Below, piece by piece: positions 1 through 5,729 of a stretch of 7,176 nt of DNA. The stretch is from a bacterium (GTDB taxonomy: Bacteria > Thermosulfidibacterota > Thermosulfidibacteria > Thermosulfidibacterales > Thermosulfidibacteraceae): positions 1-7,176 of the forward strand of contig JALVZS010000172.1 of the NCBI GenBank assembly GCA_027022065.1, given 5' to 3'. The notes beneath the pieces were generated by a model, which searched no databases, was not told where the DNA came from, and saw nothing but the letters and a program-made list of their open reading frames with translations. Made by a program: the position numbers and the translations under genes. How positions within the stretch are numbered: position 1 is the first letter of the stretch; each line of letters starts with the position of its first letter.

Positions 1-174
1 CACACTTCCCTCTCTCGGAACAACTATGCCCATTATGCTCTTCATGGTGGTGCTTTTGCCGGCGCCGTTTCTTCCCAAAAGGCATACGATTTCTCCTTTG
101 GACACCTCAAGGGACAGTCCCTGAAGGACGTGGCTTTCTCCGTAGTAGGAGTGGATGTTTTTAATGTCAAGCAT
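1..174 (-). CDS. livF: Branched-chain amino acid-type ABC transporter, ATP-binding protein LivF (N-terminal part, cut by window edge)
   Basis: The 58 N-terminal codons are present and the rest lies beyond the left edge. The product begins MLDIKNIHSYYGESHVLQGL and carries a clear Walker A loop, GRNGAGKST, at residues 34-42, followed by MKSIMGIVVP, which is characteristic of LivF. The YYG aromatic (A-loop-like) segment is at about residues 10-12. LivF pairs with LivG to power the LivH/LivM permease on the cytoplasmic face. The ATG lies inside the end of livG (8-nt overlap, ATGCTTGA), and a strong AGGAGG sits 8 nt upstream, so the start is well fixed. This is the last visible gene of the minus-strand operon; any terminator is outside the window. 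The assignment to LivF rather than LivG rests on gene order and on the GRNGAGKST form of the P-loop. Confidence 0.93.
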   Translation of the reverse strand, partial: MLDIKNIHSYYGESHVLQGLSLEVSKGEIVCLLGRNGAGKSTTMKSIMGIVVPREGSV

Positions 175-925
175 CAACAGAGCCTCCTAAATAGGCTTCC
201 CTCACCTTGGGGTTGGCCCGTATTTCCTCGGGGGTTCCAGACGCGAGAAGCTCTCCCTGATGTAGCACGAAGATCCTCTTTGCAATGGAAAAGACCACCC
301 TCATGTCGTGCTCGGTTATGAGAAAGCTGATTTTTGTTTCCTCAAAGAGCTTTTTTATCAGCGAAATCATCCTGTCCGTTTCTACAGGGGTCATGCCTGC
401 CGTGGGTTCGTCAAGAAGCACCATTTTGGGCTTTGTGGCAAGGGCGATGCCTATCTCAACGGCCCTTTTGTCTCCGTAGGCCAGAAGGGATGCAGGAACA
501 TTTGCTTTGTCGGAAAGCCCTATAAGCTCAAGGATATTGTAAACTTCCTCAAGCTGCTTTTTGCATTTGTGGAGGTTTTTAAGGAAGGAAAGCCCAAGGC
601 CTTCCCTTATCAGAATGGGGGCAAGGATGTTTTCAAGGACCGTGTTTTCCAGAAAGATGTTGGTTATCTGAAAGGACCTTGAAAGTCCGAGCTTTACGAT
701 CCTATGGGGAGGAAGATTGGTGATTTCTTTTCCGCAGAAGATGACCCTTCCTGAGGTGGCCTTGTACCTTCCCGTGACCACGTTGTAAAAGGTGGTCTTG
801 CCTGCTCCGTTGGGCCCTATGAGGGCAACTATCTCTTCTTCCATAACCTCTAAAGAGACATTTTTAACGGCACAGAAGTCTCCGAAGCACTTTGTAAGCC
901 CTTCCACCTTGAGTACAGGCGTCAT
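167..925 (-). CDS. livG: Branched-chain amino acid-type ABC transporter, ATP-binding protein LivG
   Basis: Cytoplasmic ATPase of a HAAT-family importer, 252 aa, close to the usual 250-260 for LivG. Walker A GPNGAGKTT is at residues 37-45, the Q-loop (SRSFQ) ends at Q86, the signature region LLAYGDKRAVEIGIALA is at 147-163, Walker B MVLLDEP is at 168-174, and the H-loop TEH has H206. All ATPase motifs are intact. The signature is the YG-type variant normal for LivG/LivF rather than canonical LSGGQ. The frame is open further upstream to an ATG at 952, but that would bury 31 nt in livM. The ATG at 925 forms an ATGA overlap with the livM stop and has GGAG 6 nt upstream, so I chose it. The gene overlaps livF by 8 nt at its 3' end. 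Confidence 0.95.
   Translation of the reverse strand: MTPVLKVEGLTKCFGDFCAVKNVSLEVMEEEIVALIGPNGAGKTTFYNVVTGRYKATSGRVIFCGKEITNLPPHRIVKLGLSRSFQITNIFLENTVLENILAPILIREGLGLSFLKNLHKCKKQLEEVYNILELIGLSDKANVPASLLAYGDKRAVEIGIALATKPKMVLLDEPTAGMTPVETDRMISLIKKLFEETKISFLITEHDMRVVFSIAKRIFVLHQGELLASGTPEEIRANPKVREAYLGGSVDA
183..188 (-). promoter_or_regulatory. Ribosome-binding site of livF, within livG
   Basis: AGGAGG on the minus strand lies inside the last codons of livG, 8 nt before the livF ATG at 174. It supports the 8-nt livG/livF overlap as a real junction. Confidence 0.75.
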
Positions 926-1866
926 TCTCCGCTCCGCCTTCTGGCGATCCATCTCTCAAGGCTTCCCAGTATGCCGTCGGGGAAAAATATCACTATGGGC
1001 ACAAGTATGCAGCCCAAGAATATCATCCAGTTTTCGGTGAACTGGGTTACTATGTATTCCAAGATGTAAAACACCAGTGCTCCGAGTACAGGACCGAAGA
1101 AGCTCCTTGCACCACCAAGTATGGTCATCAGCACTGGACGGGCGGACATGGTCCAGTGAACCATGCTGGGAGACGCCATCCTATCGTAGAAGACAAAGAG
1201 GACTCCTGCAACTCCCGCTAAGGTTCCCGCAATTACGAAAGATACCCATCGGTAAAAATTCACATTTACCCCGATAAAAGCAGCCCTTTCAGGATTTTCC
1301 CTTATTGAGCGTATTATTAAGCCAAAGGGAGAATCAAGAAGCCTCTTTAAAAACAGCAGGGTAGCTAAAAAGAAGAACAGTGTGAGGAAGTAGAAGGTCT
1401 TTGGTGGTGATATTGAAAACTTGGTGAATAATAGTGAAAGCTCTGGCAGACTGAATCCAGATAACCCATCACTTCCTCCAGTTACGCTTCTCCACTGATG
1501 CACAACGGTGAAGACCATCATACCAAAGCCAAGGGTGAGCATGGCAAAGTAGATCTCGTCCCTTCTCACGCAGAAAAAGCCGATAATGCAGGCAGAGAAA
1601 AAAGCTACAGCGGCTGAAAGCAAAAGTATAGGGATGAAACCCATGTGAGTGTGGTATGCCAGAAGGGCTGCTGCATACCCTCCTATTCCAAAGAAGGCAG
1701 CATGGCCGAAGGAGAGAAGCCCGGTGTACCCGAAAAGCAGGTTGAAGCTCAAAGCGAAGATGGAAAGTATCAGTATTTCCGTGGCAAAAAGCAGAGCAAA
1801 CATCCCGGAGAAAAAGGGAAAAACAAAAAGAAAGACCAAAAAGAGGGCGTAAAAGGCCCTTTTCAT
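922..1866 (-). CDS. livM: Branched-chain amino acid-type ABC transporter, permease LivM
   Basis: Inner-membrane permease of the BPD_transp_2 family, 314 aa. It is strongly hydrophobic throughout, with about eight or more membrane segments, including residues 5-45, 76-100, 157-174, 208-226, 255-272 and 279-295. LivM hallmarks are FNLLFGYTGLLSFGHAAFFG (41-60), TGGSDGLSGF (129-138), the cytoplasmic coupling segment GLIIRSIRENPERAAFIGVN (182-201) that contacts the ATPases, and FFPDGILG (294-301) near a basic C-terminus. It starts in an ATGA overlap with the livH stop behind a purine-rich GGGAAGGGAAGG stretch and ends in an ATGA overlap with livG, which implies translational coupling. LivM pairs with LivH to form the channel. 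The family also moves urea, amides and aromatic or dicarboxylic acids, so the substrate is open. Confidence 0.95.
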   Translation of the reverse strand: MKRAFYALFLVFLFVFPFFSGMFALLFATEILILSIFALSFNLLFGYTGLLSFGHAAFFGIGGYAAALLAYHTHMGFIPILLLSAAVAFFSACIIGFFCVRRDEIYFAMLTLGFGMMVFTVVHQWRSVTGGSDGLSGFSLPELSLLFTKFSISPPKTFYFLTLFFFLATLLFLKRLLDSPFGLIIRSIRENPERAAFIGVNVNFYRWVSFVIAGTLAGVAGVLFVFYDRMASPSMVHWTMSARPVLMTILGGARSFFGPVLGALVFYILEYIVTQFTENWMIFLGCILVPIVIFFPDGILGSLERWIARRRSGE

Positions 1867-2726
1867 CCTTCCCTTCCCAAAAGCCCTTTGGGTCTTAGAA
1901 GCAGTATGGCGGCAAGGAGTATATACGGAAGGGCCATCTGGATCTTGGGAACGAACTGAACGCCAAAGGCCTCAACAAGTCCCAGTATTACCGCTCCTAA
2001 AAAGGCACCGGGAAAGCTTCCCAGTCCACCCACCACAACCACAATGAAAGCGGCTATGATGATCTTGTCTCCCATGGATGGCCCTATAGCCCTTAAAGGT
2101 GCCGCAAGAACACCCGCCATTCCCGCCAAGAAGCTTCCTAAGAAAAACACCGCCGTGTAAACCGCTGGAACATTTATACCCAAGGCATCCGCCATCTCCC
2201 TGTCCATGGCGGCAGCCCTTATGATTTTGCCGTATGTGCTTTTGGTGAAGAAAAGCCACAGCACAAGAGCCACGACGGGCCCTGCCGCCGCCACAAAGAG
2301 GCTGTAAATGGGATAGCTTGTCCCAAATATATTCACCGTTCCAGAAAGAAGCCTTGGTGCATCAACACTGTGGTATCCTGCTCCCCATATAAGCTTGACA
2401 CCGTCGTCAAGTATGAGAAGCAGGCCAAAGGTAAGAAGAAGCTGAAAGGAAACATCCCTTCCGTAAAGGGGCCTGAGGAAAAGCACCTCGGTTAATGTAC
2501 CGAGAACTCCCACCAAAACAGGCGCCAGAACAAGGGCCAGCCAGAAGCTGTGGGTCTTCTCTATGATGGTAAGGGCAAGGTACGCTCCCACCATGTAAAA
2601 GGAGCCATGGGCGAAGTTTAAAACGCCCATGACTCCGAAAATAACCGTTAATCCAATGGAAATTATGAACAAAAGCATTCCATAGCAAAACCCGTTAAGA
2701 AGATTTATCAGCGTGATTTCGCTCAT
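1863..2726 (-). CDS. livH: Branched-chain amino acid-type ABC transporter, permease LivH
   Basis: Inner-membrane permease, 287 aa, the usual LivH length. It begins with the LivH N-terminus (LLNGFCYGMLLFIISIGLT, residues 9-27), then FGVMGVLNFAHGSFYMVGAY (30-49). The coupling segment IIRAAAMDREMADALGINV (168-186) meets the ATPases. The glycine-rich VVGGLGSFPGAFLGAVILG (231-249) and the C-terminal RPKGLLG (278-284) are also typical. Hydrophobic segments are spread along the whole chain. The ATG is the first start after the in-frame livK stop, four codons upstream. The nearest GGAG is 12 nt away, so initiation probably depends on coupling to livK or to a tiny leader (see findings). It overlaps livM by 4 nt (ATGA). 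Confidence 0.95.
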   Translation of the reverse strand: MSEITLINLLNGFCYGMLLFIISIGLTVIFGVMGVLNFAHGSFYMVGAYLALTIIEKTHSFWLALVLAPVLVGVLGTLTEVLFLRPLYGRDVSFQLLLTFGLLLILDDGVKLIWGAGYHSVDAPRLLSGTVNIFGTSYPIYSLFVAAAGPVVALVLWLFFTKSTYGKIIRAAAMDREMADALGINVPAVYTAVFFLGSFLAGMAGVLAAPLRAIGPSMGDKIIIAAFIVVVVGGLGSFPGAFLGAVILGLVEAFGVQFVPKIQMALPYILLAAILLLRPKGLLGREG

Positions 2727-2735
2727 TTTTTCATG

Positions 2736-3941
2736 CTACTCCATCTTGCATCCGGTAGCAGAAACGGGAGGTGTTACCTCCTCACCCTTGAATATCACCA
2801 TGGGCTTGAGGATCCTTATGGGGTAGTGTGGATCGTAGGCGGTCTTGCCCCATGTTACATTGAGTATCGCCTGGTGATCTCCAGGCCTTATGTAGATCTT
2901 TCCAGCGGGAGCTTCAAAGGTGAGCCCTTCAAGGGCTTTTATGACCTTCTCCTTATCTGTGCTCTTTGCCTTTTCAATGGCGTACTTCAGGGCGTATATG
3001 GCAGCGTAGGCGTTTTGGGCGTTGTAGCTGGGATAGACGCCGTACCTCTTCTTGTAAGCCTCTACAAAGTGCCTGTTTACGGGAGAATCGTTAGCTAAAA
3101 ACCAGTATCTTGTGCCCACCCATATGCCTGTGGGCATCTGATCCTTCAGGGCGTAGAGCACCTCGGTGGCAGCGCCTAAAGACATAAGGATTGTATAGCC
3201 CTTGTCAAAGAAGCCCATCTTTCTTGCCTGCTTCACGAAGTTTATTAGATCCCCGGACCACAGTGAGATAAACACGCCATCGGGGTTGGCAGCCATTATA
3301 GAGGTTATGTAAGGAGTATAATCCTCCGTCCCGACCTTCGGAAAAGCCACGGTCTTCATAAACTGGGCTTTGGGGTTGAGCTGCTTGAGGTACTTTTGGA
3401 AGTATTCCCAGGACTGGTGTCCAAAGGCGTAATCAGGTCCTATGGTGGTCCACTTCACGGCCTTCGTCTTTGCAGCAATCTTTGCAGCAGCCATTACGTT
3501 CTGGTTGATGTTGACGCTTACCCTAAACACGTACTTGTTACACTGCTTGCCAGTAACATCGGGCGTTGCTGCGTGGGTAATGATGGTGGGGATCTTCAGC
3601 TCCTTTATGTAGGACACCACGCTTTTTGCCACACCGCTGCTGTCAAATCCCACAAGGAAGTCCACCTTCTTTTCAAAGACCAGCTTCCTTATGGCTCTTA
3701 GGGCTATGTCGGGCTTTGCATGGGAGTCTTCAAAATAGACCTCCAGCTTCTTTCCTAGGATGCCGCCAGATTTGTTGATCTCATCCACGGCAAGAAGCAG
3801 CCCCTGCTTTGCAAACTGTCCGTATGTGGCCGCAAACCCAGAGAAGATATAGATTGCACCTATCTTGATGGTGTCCTTCTTTGCGAAGGACACAGAGCCG
3901 AGAAAGCAGATTGACAATATAATCGCAATAATCTTCCGCAT
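2736..3941 (-). CDS. livK: Periplasmic substrate-binding protein of the Liv-type ABC transporter (LivK-like)
   Basis: Type I periplasmic binding fold (Peripla_BP_6 / Leu-Ile-Val-binding family), 401 aa. The Sec signal peptide covers residues 1-20 (MRKII, hydrophobic core, then SVSFA before KK), and no lipobox cysteine follows, which points to a soluble periplasmic protein. The family pattern is clear: IKIGAIYIFSGFAATYGQFAK (25-45), AVDEINKSGGILGKKLEVYFEDS (51-73), LVGFDSSGVA (96-105), ITHAATPDVT (121-130), GPDYAFGHQSWEYF (168-181) and PSYNAQNAYAAIYALKYAIE (304-323). The mature chain has only two cysteines, C134 and C398, candidates for a disulfide. A strong GGAGG sits 5 nt before the ATG. It follows the DsrE-like gene after 26 nt and precedes livH by 9 nt. 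The ligand-contacting positions do not let me name the substrate; leucine, isoleucine or valine should not be assumed. Confidence 0.93.
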   Translation of the reverse strand: MRKIIAIILSICFLGSVSFAKKDTIKIGAIYIFSGFAATYGQFAKQGLLLAVDEINKSGGILGKKLEVYFEDSHAKPDIALRAIRKLVFEKKVDFLVGFDSSGVAKSVVSYIKELKIPTIITHAATPDVTGKQCNKYVFRVSVNINQNVMAAAKIAAKTKAVKWTTIGPDYAFGHQSWEYFQKYLKQLNPKAQFMKTVAFPKVGTEDYTPYITSIMAANPDGVFISLWSGDLINFVKQARKMGFFDKGYTILMSLGAATEVLYALKDQMPTGIWVGTRYWFLANDSPVNRHFVEAYKKRYGVYPSYNAQNAYAAIYALKYAIEKAKSTDKEKVIKALEGLTFEAPAGKIYIRPGDHQAILNVTWGKTAYDPHYPIRILKPMVIFKGEEVTPPVSATGCKME

Positions 3942-3943
3942 GG

Positions 3944-3954
3944 CCCCCTCCTTT
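3944..3954 (-). promoter_or_regulatory. Ribosome-binding site of livK
   Basis: AAAGGAGGGGG on the minus strand; the GGAGG core is 5 nt before the livK ATG. The same 11-mer with the same spacing precedes the DsrE-like gene. The strength of this site suggests high expression of the binding protein relative to the permeases, whose sites are weaker, as is usual for such importers. Confidence 0.8.
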
Positions 3955-3967
3955 AAACATTATTTTA

Positions 3968-4303
3968 TTAAACGCTAAGGATCTTAGCGCCGGACTTGAT
4001 AAGCTTGGTAAGTTTTTCTCCCCAGTATATCACCTCAACTCCCAGCTCTTTAAGGGCTTCTTCAGAGTTTAGCAACTGTGCACATGCTTTGCAAGCCGAA
4101 ATCTTAACGCCGTTCTCTTTCATGCGCTTTATTACCTCCTTGTACCTTTCGTCCTGGGCTACTAATTTTGTGGTTTCACCCCATATAATCACTTCAACCT
4201 CGTCCCACCAACCGTACTTTAACGAGTTAACGCTGTACATGGCCACCATCTTGTCAAGGGTTTCAAAACTGGGATTTGCCCAAAGTATGTATAGCTTCTC
4301 CAT
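3968..4303 (-). CDS. DsrE family protein (small sulfur-relay-type protein)
   Basis: Small cytoplasmic protein of 111 aa with the alpha/beta pattern of the DsrE/DsrF-like (YchN-type) fold. Strands are MEKLYILWA (1-9), DEVEVIIWG (34-42) and GVEVIYWG (88-95), with helices between. The key feature is ISACKACAQLLN (68-79), with cysteines C71 and C74 in a CxxC arrangement at the position where DsrE-type proteins carry their conserved cysteine. Family members include sulfur-transfer subunits (DsrE, TusD) and many uncharacterised homologues; no catalytic role can be assigned. It is the promoter-proximal gene of the liv operon, with an AAAGGAGGGGG ribosome-binding site identical in sequence and spacing to that of livK, 26 nt downstream. 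No dsr or tus genes are present nearby, so a link to sulfur metabolism is unproven. Confidence 0.85.
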   Translation of the reverse strand: MEKLYILWANPSFETLDKMVAMYSVNSLKYGWWDEVEVIIWGETTKLVAQDERYKEVIKRMKENGVKISACKACAQLLNSEEALKELGVEVIYWGEKLTKLIKSGAKILSV

Positions 4304-4305
4304 AA

Positions 4306-4316
4306 CCCCCTCCTTT
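4306..4316 (-). promoter_or_regulatory. Ribosome-binding site of the DsrE-like gene
   Basis: AAAGGAGGGGG on the minus strand, with the GGAGG core 5 nt before the ATG at 4303. It is identical to the livK site and supports strong translation of this small protein and its start choice. Confidence 0.8.
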
Positions 4317-4338
4317 TTTGTGGTTTTAGACTTTAATT

Positions 4339-4367
4339 AGTGTAATAGCGTTTTGCTAATCTAGCAA
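4339..4367 (-). promoter_or_regulatory. Candidate sigma-70-type promoter for the dsrE-like/liv operon
   Basis: Read on the minus strand, the -35 TTGCTA (4367 to 4362) is followed after 17 bp by TACACT (4344 to 4339), a 4 of 6 match to the -10 consensus. The leader to the DsrE-like ATG would be about 30 nt. The -35 is the right arm of the inverted repeat, so this promoter overlaps the plus-strand one. The weaker -10 makes it less certain than its partner. Confidence 0.4.
4353..4367. promoter_or_regulatory. Perfect inverted repeat, candidate operator shared by both divergent operons
   Basis: TTGCTA-ATC-TAGCAA is a perfect 6-bp inverted repeat with a 3-bp centre, near the middle of the 119-bp divergent intergenic region. 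Its arms coincide with the two predicted -35 hexamers. Such a site would suit a dimeric repressor or activator controlling both directions. No regulator gene lies in the window. At this length, chance occurrence or pure promoter sequence are both possible. Confidence 0.4.
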
Positions 4368-4381
4368 TATGCAGCTATATT
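4353..4381 (+). promoter_or_regulatory. Candidate sigma-70-type promoter for the CoA-transferase operon
   Basis: The -35 TTGCTA (4353-4358) and -10 TATATT (4376-4381) are separated by exactly 17 bp. The -10 matches consensus at 5 of 6 positions and the -35 at 4 of 6. Transcription would start near 4388, leaving a leader of about 35 nt before the ATG at 4423. The -35 is the left arm of the inverted repeat. This is prediction only. Confidence 0.5.
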
Positions 4382-4407
4382 AAACCTTAGCTTTTACAAA
4401 TTCACGT

Positions 4408-4413
4408 GGAGGG
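4408..4413 (+). promoter_or_regulatory. Ribosome-binding site that decides the first CoA-transferase start
   Basis: GGAGGG directly abuts an ATG at 4414 (zero spacing, unusable) and lies 9 nt before the in-frame ATG at 4423. The later ATG is therefore the likely start, shortening the reading frame by three codons (Met-Phe-Lys). Confidence 0.8.
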
Positions 4414-4422
4414 ATGTTCAAG

Positions 4423-5718
4423 ATGATAGATCTAAAGCTGTTTGATATTGCGAAGAAGCAGGAGGCGTTAAAAAACATCCGCGTTTTAAGCTTTACCAGG
4501 ATCATTTACGGGCCCTGGGCTGCCACGCTTCTGGGACTTATGGGTGCTGAAGTTATCCACATAGAAATACCCGGAAGCGGAGATCTTCTTATAAGGGCAG
4601 TTTCTCCTGGAGGTTCCTTTCCCAGGGGCCTATCTCCTGGGATGATGTGCTCCAATGCCAACAAGTACTTCATTGCGGTGGATGTGAGGCATCCCAAGGG
4701 CAAGAAGATATTTGAGGAGCTTGTTGCGGTAAGCGATGTGCTCATGGAGAACTTCAAGCCAGAGACCTTTGATAAGTGGGGAATCGGCTACAGGCAGCTT
4801 ACCAAGATCAACCCTAGCCTCATCTATGTTAGCATGCAGGGCTTCGGCACCTGGGGGCCTTTTAGCGAGAGACCCAGCTACGACGCCTATGCCCAGGGTG
4901 TTACGGGCCTTGCGGAGATAACAGGCTTTCCCGATGCCATAGCCTTAAAGTCTCAGGCCTGGATAGGGGATTTCCTTTCTGGAACTTTGGCCGCTTACCT
5001 TACGCTGGTTGCCCTATACTACAGGAGCAAGACGGGAAAGGGGCAGTTCATTGATCTTTCCCAGGCGGAGGTGCTTATCAGGGCAATGGACTGGACGTGG
5101 ATATACATGGGACTTACGGGGAAAAACAGGGGGAGAACAGGGAACAGGGACATGGCGGTGGTGCCTTCCCTCATAGCGAGGTGCAAAGACGGCTTTGTTG
5201 CCATTGGGGCTTTTACCGAAAAGGAGTATCTGGCTCTTTGCGATGCCATGGGGGACGATGAGCTGAAGGAGTATGTGGAGCTTGATAAGAGGTTCAGCAA
5301 TGTAGAGAGAATCTACGATAAGATAGAGGACTGGGCCCTTACCAAGACTGTTTCCGAAGTAGAGACATTGGCGAGGGAACACGGGTTCAGCGCCTCCAGG
5401 GTGATGAACTCTGAGGATATCTATAAGGATGCCCACTTCAACTCCAGAAAGGCGGTTTGGAAGTTCGTGGATCCTCTTTGGGATGACCTTGCCTATCCCA
5501 ATCCTCTGGCGAATCTGGAGAAAACGCCTGGCAGGGTGAAGTGGTCCATGAGGCCTGTGGGTTTTGACAACGAGCATGTGCTTTGCAGGATCCTTGGCTA
5601 TTCTGAAGAAGAGGTTGAGGAGCTTTACAGAGAGGGCGTTATAGGTAAGTGGGACGAAAACTTTCCCGCAACTGCACCTCCTCCCGGTTGGGATGGGAAG
5701 AAGGGGCTATTTTACTAA
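4423..5718 (+). CDS. Family III CoA-transferase (CaiB/BaiF type), first of two adjacent subunits
   Basis: 431 aa, in the usual 400-450 range of the family. These enzymes move CoA from a donor thioester (often succinyl-, formyl- or acetyl-CoA) to a carboxylic acid through an aspartyl-CoA intermediate. Visible signatures are the N-terminal Rossmann-like start NIRVLSFTRIIYGPWAATLLGLMGAEVIHIE (split about residues 18-48), NANKYFIAVDVRHPKGK (78-94), DVLMENFKPETFDKWGIGY (105-123), and PSYDAYAQGVTGLAEITG (151-168), where D154 aligns with the catalytic aspartate. SKTGKGQFIDLSQAE (202-216) and RPVGFDNEHVL (377-387) follow. After EGVI there is a 24-residue tail, rich in Pro and Gly, that the second subunit lacks. 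It is the first gene of the plus-strand operon. Tandem pairs of this family form two-subunit enzymes in BbsEF and SmtAB; the substrate here is unknown. Confidence 0.9.
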   Translation: MIDLKLFDIAKKQEALKNIRVLSFTRIIYGPWAATLLGLMGAEVIHIEIPGSGDLLIRAVSPGGSFPRGLSPGMMCSNANKYFIAVDVRHPKGKKIFEELVAVSDVLMENFKPETFDKWGIGYRQLTKINPSLIYVSMQGFGTWGPFSERPSYDAYAQGVTGLAEITGFPDAIALKSQAWIGDFLSGTLAAYLTLVALYYRSKTGKGQFIDLSQAEVLIRAMDWTWIYMGLTGKNRGRTGNRDMAVVPSLIARCKDGFVAIGAFTEKEYLALCDAMGDDELKEYVELDKRFSNVERIYDKIEDWALTKTVSEVETLAREHGFSASRVMNSEDIYKDAHFNSRKAVWKFVDPLWDDLAYPNPLANLEKTPGRVKWSMRPVGFDNEHVLCRILGYSEEEVEELYREGVIGKWDENFPATAPPPGWDGKKGLFY

Positions 5719-5723
5719 GGAGG
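5717..5723 (+). promoter_or_regulatory. Ribosome-binding site fixing the start of the second CoA-transferase
   Basis: AAGGAGG overlaps the last two bases of the preceding TAA stop and lies 6 nt before the ATG at 5730. The frame is open upstream to an ATG at 5649 inside the first gene, but that one has no comparable site and would add 27 residues unlike the family. Confidence 0.85.
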
Positions 5724-5729
5724 TATGCC

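Noticed and set aside
308-682. 124-aa open frame on the plus strand, antisense to livG
   Set aside because: livG on the other strand carries every ABC ATPase motif; this frame shows none and has no ribosome-binding site of note.
1972-2688. Two frames of 93-95 aa on the same strand as livH but in another frame
   Set aside because: They are out-of-frame translations of livH with Cys/His/Gly-rich nonsense composition; livH itself is intact.
2733-3098. 121-aa open frame on the plus strand, antisense to the end of livK
   Set aside because: It is embedded in a complete periplasmic binding protein gene and has no recognisable features.
2736-3941. Assigning leucine/isoleucine/valine as the transported substrate
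   Set aside because: The gene names reflect family only. The family has many substrates and the CoA-transferase neighbours suggest an acid instead.
3942-3967. Terminator or promoter between the DsrE-like gene and livK
   Set aside because: The 26-nt gap is filled by an AT-rich run and the livK ribosome-binding site; there is no hairpin and no room for a convincing promoter.
4304-4422. Archaeal origin (TATA-box promoter near 4376-4381)
   Set aside because: AT-rich TATATT could be read as a TATA element, and Archaeoglobus-like archaea also carry liv and CaiB genes. The paired -35/-10 spacing and the non-lipoprotein signal peptide fit a bacterium better. This is not excluded with certainty.
5014-5577. 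187-aa open frame on the minus strand, antisense to the first CoA-transferase
   Set aside because: It lies entirely within a well-supported gene, its product is rich in Pro, His and Arg with no recognisable domain, and it has no promoter or spacing logic. It is a shadow of codon bias.
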